Positions 17,455 to 25,733 of a DNA stretch of 64,000 bases are shown piece by piece (the first letter of the stretch is position 1; the number at the start of each line of letters is the position of its first letter). A program made the translations under genes and the position numbers. Below the pieces are notes generated by a model. It was not told the origin of the DNA and made no database searches. It saw nothing but the letters and a program-made list of their open reading frames with translations. The stretch comes from Streptomyces anulatus (GTDB lineage: Bacteria > Actinomycetota > Actinomycetes > Streptomycetales > Streptomycetaceae): positions 186,001 through 250,000 of the forward strand of contig NZ_BMVK01000005.1 in assembly GCF_014650675.1 (NCBI RefSeq). The letters run 5' to 3'.

Positions 17455-19569
17455 CCGCAGCCCCACCTGCCCGGCCAGGAACGCGAGGCACTCGGCCTCC
17501 AGCGCCACCACGCGCGAGACGGCGCGGGCACCGTGCCCGACGCCGCGCTCCAGGCGCAGCAGGACCGGCCCGGCCCCGGACGTGGCGTGCTGCAGGGCGG
17601 CGCACATCTTGCGCGCGTGGAGCGGATCGGTCCTGGTGTCGCCGTCCGAGGCGGCCAGCAGCACCGCCGGGTAGCTGACGCCGGGCGTGACGCGGTGGTA
17701 CGGGGAGTAGCTCAGCAGTGTCCGCGCCTGTGCGGGGTCACGCACACTGCCGTACTCGGGCACCCAGCTGGGCCCCAGCCCCGACGACTCGAAGCGGGCC
17801 ATGTCCAGGAGCGGGACCCGGCAGACCGCGGCGGCGTACTTCCCGGGCTCCTGGGTGAGGGCCGCGCCGACCAGCAGCCCGCCGTTGGAGGAGCCCATGA
17901 CCGCGACCCGGCCCGGTGCGGCCCAGCCGGCCGCCAGCAGATGGTCGGAGGCGGCGGCGAAGTCGTCGAACGTGTTCTGCTTGTTGGCCCCGCTGCCGGC
18001 GAGGTGCCACTCCTCGCCCTCCTCGCCGCCGCCGCGCAGCCCCGCCCAGGCGAAGACGCCGCCCGCCCTGACCCAGGCGAGGACCTGGGGCCGGTACCGG
18101 GGCGACATGATCTGGCCGAAGCCGCCGTATCCGGTGAGCAGGGCCGGGCGCGGCACGTCGGGGCGGCCGGTGGGGGAGATCACGAACATCCGTACCGTCG
18201 TCCCGTCCCGGGACGGGAAGGCGACCTGCCGGGTGACCGCGCCCTCGGCCTCCGGCGCGTGCCGGGCGCCGTGCTCCCAGCGCGTCACGCGGCACGTCCG
18301 CCCGTCGAAGCGGAGGATGCGCGTCGGCGTCACGAAGTCGGTGTAGGTGAACCAGGCCTCGTGGCTGCCGGCCGGTCCGGCCGCGAAGCCCCCGACGGTG
18401 CCGCTGCCCGGCAGCGGTACCGAGGCCACCTGCTTGCCGTCCGTCAGATCGTGCACGGTCACTTCCGCCACCGTGTGACGGGTCCAGGCGGCCAGGCCGA
18501 GCGGGTGGTCGAGCTCGGGTCCCGAGACCACCGCGAAGTGGGTGAGGACCGCGTCGGGACGTCCCGCGACCACCTCCCGCCACGCCTCGGGGCCCCGGTG
18601 GAGCGCGTCCGGCGGGCATGCCACGACATGGCCGCGCGCGGCGCCGTGGTCGGTGCGCAGCCACACCGGGTCCTGCGGACCGGTGCCGGGCGCCACGTGC
18701 AGATGGGTGGCGGCCGGCGTGTTCTCCTGGACCGGCACCAGCGGTGGCCTCTCCAGCGGTCCCGCGGTCAGGTCGGCCAGGTAGAGGTCGGTGCGGCGGC
18801 CGGTGCCGAGCGTGGCCCTGACCCCGAGCCAGCGGCCGTCGACGGACACCGACACGCTGTAGAACTGGGTCCTGTCCCGGCCCTCGCCGAAGACCAGGGC
18901 GTCGGTGCCGGGCGCGGTCCCGACCCGGTGCAGCCAGACCCGGCGGTGGTACTGCTCCTCGCCGGGGTTCAGCCGAGGGTCCAGCCGCCGGACGTAGTAG
19001 AACGCCCCGCCGCCGGGCAGCCAGGCGACCGACGACCTCCGCACCCGGTCCACCGGCCCGTCGACGACCTTCCCGGTCGCTACGTCGATCACGTGGAGCC
19101 GCGAGTCCTCGGTGCCGTCCCGGGAGATCTGAAAGGCCAGCAGACCGCCCTCCAGGGACGGCTGCCAGGCGTCGAGGACGGTGCGGCCGGACGGATCGAG
19201 GACCTGGGGGTCCAGCAGCACCCGCCCCGCATCCGCCCCGGGCTCCGCCACCATGAGCACGGGATGCTCCTGGCCCGCGTCCTGGCGCAGCCAGAAGACC
19301 CTGCCGCCGCGGACCCTGGGCGGTGTCGCGCGATCGACCGCGGTGAGCGCCGCCACCTCCGCCTCCCAGCGCTCCCGGCCGGGCCAGGCCGCCCGCTCCG
19401 CCGCGTAGAGGGCCTCCTGCTCGGCGTCCCAGCGGATCACCGCGTCCGCCGTCGCGTCCTCCAGCCAGCGGTACGGGTCGGGGACGCGTACCCCGTGCAG
19501 CTCGTCCACGACGTCCTGCCGGGCCGTGCGGGGGTATGCGTGCTGTGCCGGTCGGGCTGCGGAGGTCAC
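17431..19569 (-). CDS. Prolyl oligopeptidase family (S9) serine protease
   Basis: A 712-aa S9A-type peptidase with an N-terminal beta-propeller (from [11 protein letters not shown]) and a C-terminal alpha/beta hydrolase domain. The nucleophile lies in MGSSNGG (about residue 560), the acid in [13 protein letters not shown] (about 643) and the His in RGVGHGARA (about 680); the oxyanion segment GYGGFG is also present. No signal peptide is seen, so it acts in the cytoplasm. The GTG start overlaps the MFS stop by 4 bp, making it the last gene of the island's operon. S9 enzymes cleave short peptides after Pro and are known to remove leaders in some RiPP pathways; that role here is inferred from context. 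Confidence 0.9.
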   Translation of the reverse strand: MTSAARPAQHAYPRTARQDVVDELHGVRVPDPYRWLEDATADAVIRWDAEQEALYAAERAAWPGRERWEAEVAALTAVDRATPPRVRGGRVFWLRQDAGQEHPVLMVAEPGADAGRVLLDPQVLDPSGRTVLDAWQPSLEGGLLAFQISRDGTEDSRLHVIDVATGKVVDGPVDRVRRSSVAWLPGGGAFYYVRRLDPRLNPGEEQYHRRVWLHRVGTAPGTDALVFGEGRDRTQFYSVSVSVDGRWLGVRATLGTGRRTDLYLADLTAGPLERPPLVPVQENTPAATHLHVAPGTGPQDPVWLRTDHGAARGHVVACPPDALHRGPEAWREVVAGRPDAVLTHFAVVSGPELDHPLGLAAWTRHTVAEVTVHDLTDGKQVASVPLPGSGTVGGFAAGPAGSHEAWFTYTDFVTPTRILRFDGRTCRVTRWEHGARHAPEAEGAVTRQVAFPSRDGTTVRMFVISPTGRPDVPRPALLTGYGGFGQIMSPRYRPQVLAWVRAGGVFAWAGLRGGGEEGEEWHLAGSGANKQNTFDDFAAASDHLLAAGWAAPGRVAVMGSSNGGLLVGAALTQEPGKYAAAVCRVPLLDMARFESSGLGPSWVPEYGSVRDPAQARTLLSYSPYHRVTPGVSYPAVLLAASDGDTRTDPLHARKMCAALQHATSGAGPVLLRLERGVGHGARAVSRVVALEAECLAFLAGQVGLRAPGGAAP

Positions 19570-19584
19570 TCGGTGCTCCCTCGT
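19542..19584. repeat. 43-bp direct repeat, copy at the protease start
   Basis: Covers the ribosome site and first codons of the S9 protease gene. It matches 25460-25502 at 39 of 43 positions in the same orientation. Confidence 0.8.
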
Positions 19585-21026
19585 CGTGGTGGGGCGGGGG
19601 TTCCGGCGGCGGCGGCCTTCGCGGTCGCCTCCTCGGCCGGTCCGGCGAGCTCACCGGCCTCTTCCTCTCCGGCCTCTTCCTCACCGGCCGGTCCTCCGGC
19701 GGGCTCACCGTCCTCGCCGGCCTCCGCGTCGGGCAGGGCGCCGCGGGCGTAGAGACCGGACAGCAGGATGCACAGCCCGGCCACGGCGATGATCGTGTCG
19801 ATGGGACCGAACCGGAGGCCTGCCACCGAGCCGTCGAAGTCCCGCAGCACGGTGCCCGCGAGCCAGCCGGACAGCGCCGCCGCGACCATCGCCGCCAGCT
19901 GCGTCATCGGCTGGAACACGGCGACCACCCGCCCTCGGTACTCGGCGGACGCCGCCGAGAGCAGCAGCGGTGCCATCGCGGTGTTCAGCACGGTGAGGGG
20001 AATGGTGAACAGGACGAGCAGGATGATGCCGCCGATGAATCCGGTCTGCCGGGAGTAGGCGATCAGCAGGGCGCCGCTCACCAGCAGGCTGACCCACGTC
20101 GTCCGCCGCGCCCCGATCCACTGCACCACCCGGCCGGCGCACAGCGCGCCGGCGATGCCGCCCACCCCGATGGCCATGCCGACGTAACCGAAGAGCCGGG
20201 CCGACATCCCGAGGTTCTCGGTCGTGAAGAAGATGTTGAGCGTGTTCAGCGCACCGGCCCCGAACTGGCCGATCACGGCGAAGACCAGCAGCGCGACCAG
20301 GAACTTGCTGCGCCCGAAGAAGCGGAGGCCCGCCACGAGCTCCCGCAGCACGCCGGACCGGCGGCCGGCGGCCTTCTCCGTGCCGCTCCCGGCGACCGGA
20401 GCCTTGGCGGAGGGGGCCACCCGTACCGAACGGATCGCGATGTACGACACCAGGTAGGAGAGCGCGTTGAAGAGCATGGCCCACTGCACGCCCAGCGTGA
20501 AGAACAGGGGCGCGGCGAGCGGCGGGCCGACGATCAGGGCCGTCTGACTGGTCGCCTGGGTGATGCCGGCCGCCCTGGCGCGGTCGGCATCACCGGTCAC
20601 CAGGTCCGCGATGATCGTGAAGCGGGCCGGTGCGAAGAACCGGGCGGCGGCGTGCAGGAGCAGCACGGTGCCGTAGACGAGGGCGAGCCACACCCCGGCC
20701 GGCAGCGCGTCGGCCGGCAGGAAGGAGACGGCGGCCAGCAGGGCCACCAGACCGCCGCGCAGCACTTCGGTGCCGAGCATCGTGCGGATCTTGTCCCAGC
20801 GGTCGACGAAGACGCCCGCGATCGGACCGACGACCAGCACGGCGGTGCCGCCCGCCACCAGGACGCCGCTCACCGCCGCCGGGGCCCAGCTCTCGTCCTT
20901 CGCCAGGACGGTGGCCACCCACAGCATCAGGGTGGTGCTGAAGACCATGTCCCCGATGGACGAGACGGCCTGTCCGAACCAGAGCCGCGTGAAGTCGGGG
21001 CTGATGAGGGTCAGTCGCGGTGCCAT
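19566..21026 (-). CDS. MFS transporter, probable exporter of the island's product
   Basis: A 486-aa major facilitator with about twelve hydrophobic segments, starting MAPRLTLISPDFTRLWFGQA, typical of the MFS_3/enterobactin-exporter-like (EntS) group. The A-motif-like loop VDRWDKIRTM is visible. A charged Ala/Glu-rich C-terminal tail of about 45 residues (GEDGEPAGGPAGEEEAGEEE) is unusual for the family. ATG 21026 lies 16 bp inside the 3' end of the upstream DUF6895-like gene. Membership of the tightly overlapping operon argues for export of, or immunity to, the cluster's product. Confidence 0.85.
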   Translation of the reverse strand: MAPRLTLISPDFTRLWFGQAVSSIGDMVFSTTLMLWVATVLAKDESWAPAAVSGVLVAGGTAVLVVGPIAGVFVDRWDKIRTMLGTEVLRGGLVALLAAVSFLPADALPAGVWLALVYGTVLLLHAAARFFAPARFTIIADLVTGDADRARAAGITQATSQTALIVGPPLAAPLFFTLGVQWAMLFNALSYLVSYIAIRSVRVAPSAKAPVAGSGTEKAAGRRSGVLRELVAGLRFFGRSKFLVALLVFAVIGQFGAGALNTLNIFFTTENLGMSARLFGYVGMAIGVGGIAGALCAGRVVQWIGARRTTWVSLLVSGALLIAYSRQTGFIGGIILLVLFTIPLTVLNTAMAPLLLSAASAEYRGRVVAVFQPMTQLAAMVAAALSGWLAGTVLRDFDGSVAGLRFGPIDTIIAVAGLCILLSGLYARGALPDAEAGEDGEPAGGPAGEEEAGEEEAGELAGPAEEATAKAAAAGTPAPPRRGSTE

Positions 21027-21973
21027 GACGGCCTCCCCGAGGAGAGGACCAGTGTCATGAGAGCGGTCACCAGCGTCGTGTGGTACGCCTTCCGGAAGAA
21101 CTCCCCGGCCGGCGCCGACGGGGACGCCATGAGCGCGGCCGACCGCCCGGGTATCGCCCCGTCGGACCGCTGGGCCCGCACCAGGCACTCCACGGCCGCG
21201 GCCCCCGAGGGGGTGCGCAGCGGATCGAGACCCAGGATGAACTGCGAGATGACGAGTTCGGCGGCCAGGTCCCACCGGTCCTGCCCGACGCAGTGGTCCA
21301 GCATCCGGCGGACCAGCTCCCGCGCGTGTGCGAGGGCGTCCCCGTCCAGACCGGTCGGGGTCCGCCCGTAGTCGCCGAGGAAGAACGCGGCGTGGGTGAG
21401 GGAGTACCCCTCGGAGTCGGTGAGCGGTGCCGTGTCCCCGTCGGCCGCCTCCCCCTCGGCCGCGTCCCCCGGCGTCGCGGCGGTCAGGGTGACGAGCGGG
21501 CTCTGTCCGACGAGTCCGGCGTACGGCTCGATGGTGTGGCTCGCACCCGCCTTGTCCGCGTAGAAGCGGATCTCCATGCGCTTGAGCGGCGACTTGCCGG
21601 CCGGCGAGAGGAAGTCGGGAGCGAGCCGCGCGAGCGTGGCCCGGCGCACCGTGTCGTCGATCCCGTCGGGGGCGAGCGCGGCGAAGGCCAGTCCGTAGGT
21701 GGGAGCGGAAGGAGGGTGGGCGTCGAAGAGCCGCGGGAACTCCGGGCGCTGCCAGAGCTTGCGCAGCAGGGCGGTCGCCCCGCCCAGCCGCTCGCCGTGG
21801 GGTCCGCCGGTCCAGGTCGAGCAGTGGCGGAGCAGCGCCAGTTCCAGCACGGCCTTCGCCGCCTGCTGGTGCGTCGCCGTCCCCGCGCCGGCCGCGAACG
21901 GGTCGAAGTGGTCCAGGTTCGCTCCCAACCAGTCGAGCGTGCCGACGGAGAGCTGGTCGAGGGATGACGTCAT
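21011..21973 (-). CDS. DUF6895-like protein, copy 1 (RiPP island)
   Basis: A 320-aa soluble, helix-rich protein without signal peptide; I recognise it as resembling DUF6895 proteins of unknown function. It is paralogous to the product of 23163-24155: shared blocks are LGxDPLRTPSG, (S/P)DGxIPG, FFLGDYG versus FYLSDYG, FYAxxAG, and (Y/H)xTLVTAL near the C-terminus. The repeated helical pattern with an SDGAIPG turn suggests an alpha/alpha-barrel fold. ATG 21973 sits 2 bp after the radical SAM stop. Copies on both sides of a radical SAM gene suggest a heteromeric partner or peptide chaperone; this is inference. Confidence 0.75.
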   Translation of the reverse strand: MTSSLDQLSVGTLDWLGANLDHFDPFAAGAGTATHQQAAKAVLELALLRHCSTWTGGPHGERLGGATALLRKLWQRPEFPRLFDAHPPSAPTYGLAFAALAPDGIDDTVRRATLARLAPDFLSPAGKSPLKRMEIRFYADKAGASHTIEPYAGLVGQSPLVTLTAATPGDAAEGEAADGDTAPLTDSEGYSLTHAAFFLGDYGRTPTGLDGDALAHARELVRRMLDHCVGQDRWDLAAELVISQFILGLDPLRTPSGAAAVECLVRAQRSDGAIPGRSAALMASPSAPAGEFFRKAYHTTLVTALMTLVLSSGRPSWHRD

Positions 21974-21975
21974 GG

Positions 21976-23166
21976 CTACAGGCGCTCCGTCTCGTCCAGG
22001 TAGTCGAGCAGGGTCGCGTCCACGTCGTCGCGGAACCGCGCGAGGACGCGGGTGTCCTCGTCGTAGCGGTAGAGGTCCTCGCAGGCGATCCAGCGGTCGC
22101 GGGTCGCGTCGGCGGGCAGGTAGCCGCTCGCGGCCGTGCCGACCTCCCAGTCGGGTTTGCCCGCGGTCTCCCAGCAGCTGGCCAGGGTGCCGTCCGCGCT
22201 GATCACCGCGCCGTAGCGGCCCTCGGTGTGGCCGCAGGTGCGGCAGGGCCGGCGGGCGCCGGGACGGCTCACGGTGAAGCCGAGTTCGAGCGCCCGGCGC
22301 TGCCACCGGGTGAAGTGGGCCGAGAGCTCGCCCGTGTGCAGCAGGTCGTTGGCGTAGCCGATGCCCACGTCGCCGACCCGGGCGAAGTACAGCGCGCACC
22401 GGGAGGGGTCCAGCTCCGCCGCGAGCCGGTCGATGAGCGCGTCGACGCCGTCGAAGGTCTCCTGGGAGACGTTGACCCGAAGGGTCCACCGGATCGGCGT
22501 GACCTCGCTCGCCGCGACGATGTTGCGGACGATCTTGTCGTAAGTGCCGCCGTTGTCGGCTCTGTTGACCCGGATACGGTCATGGTCGGCGCGGTCGCCG
22601 TCGAAGGTGACCTGGACGGAGTCGAGCCCGAGGTCGGAGAGCCGCCCCGCGAGCCGCGGGGTGAGCAGGGTGGTGTTGGAGATCATCCAGGCCGACGTCA
22701 TCCCGATGCCCGAGGCCCGCTCCAGCAGCTCCAGACAGCCGCGCGGGTTGAGCAGGGGCTCCCCGCCGAACAGGAGGATCCGCAGCCGGTCCAGTTCGGC
22801 CGCTGCCATCTGCCGCTCGGTGAACCCGAGGATCGAGGTGATGGTCTCCGAGGTGAGACGGGTCCGGGCGATCCGGGGCGGACGGCTGCCGTTCGTGGCG
22901 TCCTGGGCGGTGTTCTGGAAGCAGTATCCGCAGCCCAGGTTGCAGTTGGTGCTGGTGAGGACGGTCAGCGCGTAGGAGCGGGCCGGCGGGGAGGCGAACA
23001 TGCCGCGCTCGCGCAGCCGGCGCTCCGTGTCGGGCCGCAGGCCCCCATCGGGGGTGACGTGCCGGCCGCCGAGGCGGACGACGCCGCCCCGGCCGAGGAA
23101 CCACCAGTTGCGTTTGCCTTCGAGGAGGCGTGCGCCGTCCGGGAGTTGGACCTGTTGCAGGCTCAT
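21976..23166 (-). CDS. Radical SAM protein with SPASM/Twitch-like C-terminus, candidate peptide-modifying enzyme
   Basis: A 396-aa radical SAM enzyme. The canonical CX3CX2C motif is Cys75, Cys79, Cys82 (NCNLGCGYC), followed by the SAM-binding FGGEP at 133-137. The C-terminal region has Cys308-X2-Cys311, Cys331 and Cys362, consistent with at least one auxiliary iron-sulfur cluster as in SPASM or Twitch peptide maturases; SPASM usually has seven Cys, so this is a reduced form. Such enzymes install thioether, C-C or epimer modifications in RiPPs, or mature enzymes. The start overlaps the stop of the upstream DUF6895-like gene (ATGA). B12 domains are absent. Confidence 0.88.
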   Translation of the reverse strand: MSLQQVQLPDGARLLEGKRNWWFLGRGGVVRLGGRHVTPDGGLRPDTERRLRERGMFASPPARSYALTVLTSTNCNLGCGYCFQNTAQDATNGSRPPRIARTRLTSETITSILGFTERQMAAAELDRLRILLFGGEPLLNPRGCLELLERASGIGMTSAWMISNTTLLTPRLAGRLSDLGLDSVQVTFDGDRADHDRIRVNRADNGGTYDKIVRNIVAASEVTPIRWTLRVNVSQETFDGVDALIDRLAAELDPSRCALYFARVGDVGIGYANDLLHTGELSAHFTRWQRRALELGFTVSRPGARRPCRTCGHTEGRYGAVISADGTLASCWETAGKPDWEVGTAASGYLPADATRDRWIACEDLYRYDEDTRVLARFRDDVDATLLDYLDETERL

Positions 23167-24155
23167 CGCGTCCTCCGAGCTGTGGGTGGTGCCGTGGTCG
23201 GGACGGGGTGGGGGTGGCGGCCGTTCGTGAGGAGCAGAGTCGTCAGCGCCGTGACGAGCGTCGGCTGATACGCCCACCGGAAGTACTGCTGGGGAGCGGC
23301 GGAAGCCGGGGCCCGCCCCCGGGCGGTCTTGCCGGGTATCGAGCCGTCCGGCGACCGGGCCCCCGCGAGCATCCCGAGGGCCGCCGTCCCCGAGGGCGTC
23401 CGCAGCGGGTCCGAGCCCAGGCAGTGCCGGGCGAGCAGCAGCTTGGCCGCGTACTCCCACGCGCCCTCGCGTACGCAGTGGTCGGTGAGCCGCTCCACCA
23501 CGCGCAGCGCCCGCTCCCGGGCCTCCGCGTCCAGGCCGGTGTCGCGGAAGCCGTAGTCGGAGAGGTAGAACACGGTGTCCGTCACCTGGCAGACGTCCAG
23601 TTCGGCCACCGGCACGCGGTCGGCGCGCGCCAGCATGCTGCACGCGTACAGCTCCTCGTACGAGGCCAGTTCGTGGCCGACGCCCGCGAGTTCGGCGTAG
23701 AACCGGGTTCCCAGGTGGAGGTAGGGCGACTTCCGGCGAGGCATCAGATAGCCGTCGGCGGACAGCCGGTCGAGCACGCCGCGTCGGGCGTCGGTGACGG
23801 CCCCGGCCGGTGCCAGGGCCGCCCAGATCAGACCGAACGGCCGTGCGCTGTCGGGGGAATGGGCGAGGAGGCGCGGGAAGTCCGGCCGCCGCCAGGCGTG
23901 TTCCACGACCGCGAGCACGGGCTCCATGGCGAGGTCGTCCGGCGCGGCCTTCCGCCAGCAGCGGCAGAGCAGCGCGAGTTGCAGGAGCGCCTTCACCCTC
24001 GGCGTCACGGGCAGTTCGGCGCGGCCGGCCGGGGAGTCGAGACGGCCCGCGTGGAGCCCCAGCCACCGGCCCGTCCCCGCGGCCAGGGTCGCGACGGTCT
24101 CCCCGGCGGCGGTCGTCCCGCCGTCCGCGTCAGGGCCTGACGTTCGCGTAGTCAT
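23163..24155 (-). CDS. DUF6895-like protein, copy 2 (RiPP island)
   Basis: A 330-aa paralogue of the 21011-21973 product with the same conserved blocks (LGSDPLRTPSG, PDGSIPG, FYLSDYG, PTLVTAL). The N-terminus MTTRTSGPDADGGTT is low-complexity, and the C-terminal tail is Pro/Arg-rich. ATG 24155 lies 26 bp inside the 3' end of the glycosyltransferase-like gene, and its stop overlaps the radical SAM start. The divergence between the two copies is high (mostly motif-level identity), so the duplication is old. Function unknown. Confidence 0.75.
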   Translation of the reverse strand: MTTRTSGPDADGGTTAAGETVATLAAGTGRWLGLHAGRLDSPAGRAELPVTPRVKALLQLALLCRCWRKAAPDDLAMEPVLAVVEHAWRRPDFPRLLAHSPDSARPFGLIWAALAPAGAVTDARRGVLDRLSADGYLMPRRKSPYLHLGTRFYAELAGVGHELASYEELYACSMLARADRVPVAELDVCQVTDTVFYLSDYGFRDTGLDAEARERALRVVERLTDHCVREGAWEYAAKLLLARHCLGSDPLRTPSGTAALGMLAGARSPDGSIPGKTARGRAPASAAPQQYFRWAYQPTLVTALTTLLLTNGRHPHPVPTTAPPTARRTR

Positions 24156-25326
24156 GGTCTTCCTTCGGGATCGCGGAGTGCTGGGCCACCCGCTCGACGA
24201 TGTCGGCCGCACGGGCGGCGCCGTCCATCGCGGCCAGCCTCCGGCCGAGGGTCCGGGCGCGGTCGCGCAGGGCGTCGTCCCGCCAGGCCGACTCCAGCAG
24301 CGCCGGCCAGTCCGGCCGTGCGGATTTCGGCAGGTGCACGCCCACACCGGCCCGCATGCAGGCACCGGTGAGCAGCGGCTGCTCGGAGCCGTTGGGCGAG
24401 GCCGCGAGGGGGCGGCCGCGTACCAGGGCGGCCAGCACGGGGGCGGAGGTGCCGCTGGTGAGCACCATGTCGGCCAGGTCGATCAGCGGGCCCATCCACG
24501 GCTTGCGCACCGTCAGGATGTCGGCGCCCGGGGCCGGTTCGGGGCTCGGGGAGCGTCCCTGCTCGACCACGGCCTGGAACCGGCCGCCGGTGAAGGTCTC
24601 GTTGAGGTGGGGCCACCGGCTGCCGCCCTCGAAGACGCGCCCGAGGTGGACGTACACCACGGGCTTCCCGGACCGCGCCACCTGCTCCCGGACCGCTTCG
24701 ACCTCGCCCGCTCCGGGCGTCGGCTCCCAGCGCAGGGGCCCCACGTGCCGGACCCGGTCCGGCAGTTCGGCGCCCGGGTACTCCAGCGCCGGGTCGCCAC
24801 GCAGCAGCAGGGCGTCGCCCGGCAGCGGGTCGTCCCCCCACCGGGAGCCACGCGCCGGCAGCCCGGCCTGTTCCCGCACCTCGGCGTACTGCTGACGCAT
24901 CTCGCGGGTGCGGTTCCGCCGGGGCCTGCCCAGCGGCGGTTCGTCGTCCCCGCCCGCCCGGTAGTCCCACAGATGGACCGAGAGCCCGACCACCACCACG
25001 GGAAGGCCGAGCACTTCGGCGGCGAGCAGGGTGCCGTGGCACAGCACGGAGGTGATGAGCAGGTCGGCCCGGTCCGCGCGGGCGGCGCGCACGGTCGCCC
25101 GGTACTGGGCCATGGCGGAACTGCCCCACCACGCGACGGAGAACGCGCGCCGTTCGCCGAAGTCCTCCGTCGCCGCGAACGGCAGTCCGGCGTCGGCCGC
25201 GACGGGCGCGGCGCCGGACCTGCCCAGCACGCTGACGTGATGGCCGCGGCGCCGTAGCTCACGACCGGCCGCGATCGTCGGGTAGAGGTAGCCGCCGTCG
25301 CTGAGCGGGCACAGCAGGATCCTCAT
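24130..25326 (-). CDS. GT1/MGT-fold glycosyltransferase-like protein (RiPP island)
   Basis: A 398-aa protein with the two-Rossmann GT-B layout of macrolide/UDP glycosyltransferases: N-terminal MRILLCPLSDGGYLYPTIAA, the RRRGHHVSVLG strand, and a donor-site-like segment LTSGTSAPVLAALVRGRPLA. Two expected features deviate: the N-terminal catalytic His (usually GHxxP) is replaced in GGYLYP, and the donor HxGxGT is read as TSGTS. It may therefore use other residues, have a nucleotide-sugar-independent role, or be inactive. ATG 25326 overlaps the stop of a preceding 54-codon frame (TCATGA). In context it could glycosylate the 40-aa peptide, for example on Cys, Ser or Thr; this is inference. Confidence 0.75.
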   Translation of the reverse strand: MRILLCPLSDGGYLYPTIAAGRELRRRGHHVSVLGRSGAAPVAADAGLPFAATEDFGERRAFSVAWWGSSAMAQYRATVRAARADRADLLITSVLCHGTLLAAEVLGLPVVVVGLSVHLWDYRAGGDDEPPLGRPRRNRTREMRQQYAEVREQAGLPARGSRWGDDPLPGDALLLRGDPALEYPGAELPDRVRHVGPLRWEPTPGAGEVEAVREQVARSGKPVVYVHLGRVFEGGSRWPHLNETFTGGRFQAVVEQGRSPSPEPAPGADILTVRKPWMGPLIDLADMVLTSGTSAPVLAALVRGRPLAASPNGSEQPLLTGACMRAGVGVHLPKSARPDWPALLESAWRDDALRDRARTLGRRLAAMDGAARAADIVERVAQHSAIPKEDHDYANVRP

Positions 25327-25487
25327 GACGCCTCCCGGCCGGGGCGGGCCGGCCGGATGCCGGACGAGGCGTACCGGAGCGGAGCGGCCGATGCCGGGAG
25401 TTCCCGCACCGCGTGCACCGCGTGCACCGCGTGCTGCGGGGCCCGGTGCGGGCGCCGGCGCTGTGCCGGTAGGGCGGCGGGGGTCAC
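25323..25487 (-). CDS. Small Arg/Pro/Ala-rich ORF coupled to the glycosyltransferase-like gene
   Basis: A 54-codon frame starts at GTG 25487 after GGGAGCACC and ends in a TGA that overlaps the next gene's ATG. It begins MTPAALPAQ, close to the protease start MTSAARPAQ, because the DNA there is a near copy of the protease 5' end. It contains HAVHAVHAV, encoded by a short 9-bp tandem repeat. It could be a translated coupling ORF, a second peptide, or the eroded 5' stump of a lost protease gene. I favour the last, with translation retained. Confidence 0.4.
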   Translation of the reverse strand: MTPAALPAQRRRPHRAPQHAVHAVHAVRELPASAAPLRYASSGIRPARPGREAS

Positions 25488-25502
25488 GCGGTGCTCCCTC
25501 GT
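25460..25502. repeat. 43-bp direct repeat, copy upstream of the glycosyltransferase-like gene
   Basis: Matches 19542-19584 (ribosome site plus first codons of the S9 protease) at 39 of 43 positions. Similarity fades on both sides. Confidence 0.8.
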
Positions 25503-25667
25503 GGCGTGGCGGGCGGTGGCCGGCGGTGGCGCGGCTGACAGGGCGGAAGGCCGACGGGGCGGGCCTCACGGCGGCCGGGGCTGACGGCGGGCGCGCCTGA
25601 CGGCGGCCGGGCCGCAGCGGTCGGGCCTCACGCCTCACAGCGGGCGGGCCCGACGATGGCAGGGACT

Positions 25668-25699
25668 CCGGCGCCCGGAACGGTCGGTCCGAGCGCCGG
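25668..25699 (-). terminator. Stem-loop after the precursor gene
   Basis: Perfect 7-bp arms CCGGCGC (25668-25674) and GCGCCGG (25693-25699), with partial inner pairing, lie about 35 bp downstream of the peptide gene. RiPP operons often carry a partial terminator here so that precursor mRNA exceeds enzyme mRNA. Function is inferred. The rest of 25488-25733 shows no other feature. Confidence 0.4.
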
Positions 25700-25733
25700 G
25701 GCCCGCGCGGTGAACTGAACTCGACGGGGCGAG

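Noticed and set aside
17533..19752. 739-codon frame antisense to the S9 protease
   Set aside because: Arg/Gly/Val-rich shadow without motifs.
21976..24066. Extension of the radical SAM frame upstream over the second DUF6895-like gene (696 codons)
   Set aside because: The extra N-terminal part is a shadow of the DUF6895-like gene; the true start overlaps that gene's stop as ATGA.
25378..25440. Short cgcgtgcac repeats considered as CRISPR-like
   Set aside because: Only three 9-bp units with no spacers; simple tandem repeat inside a small ORF.
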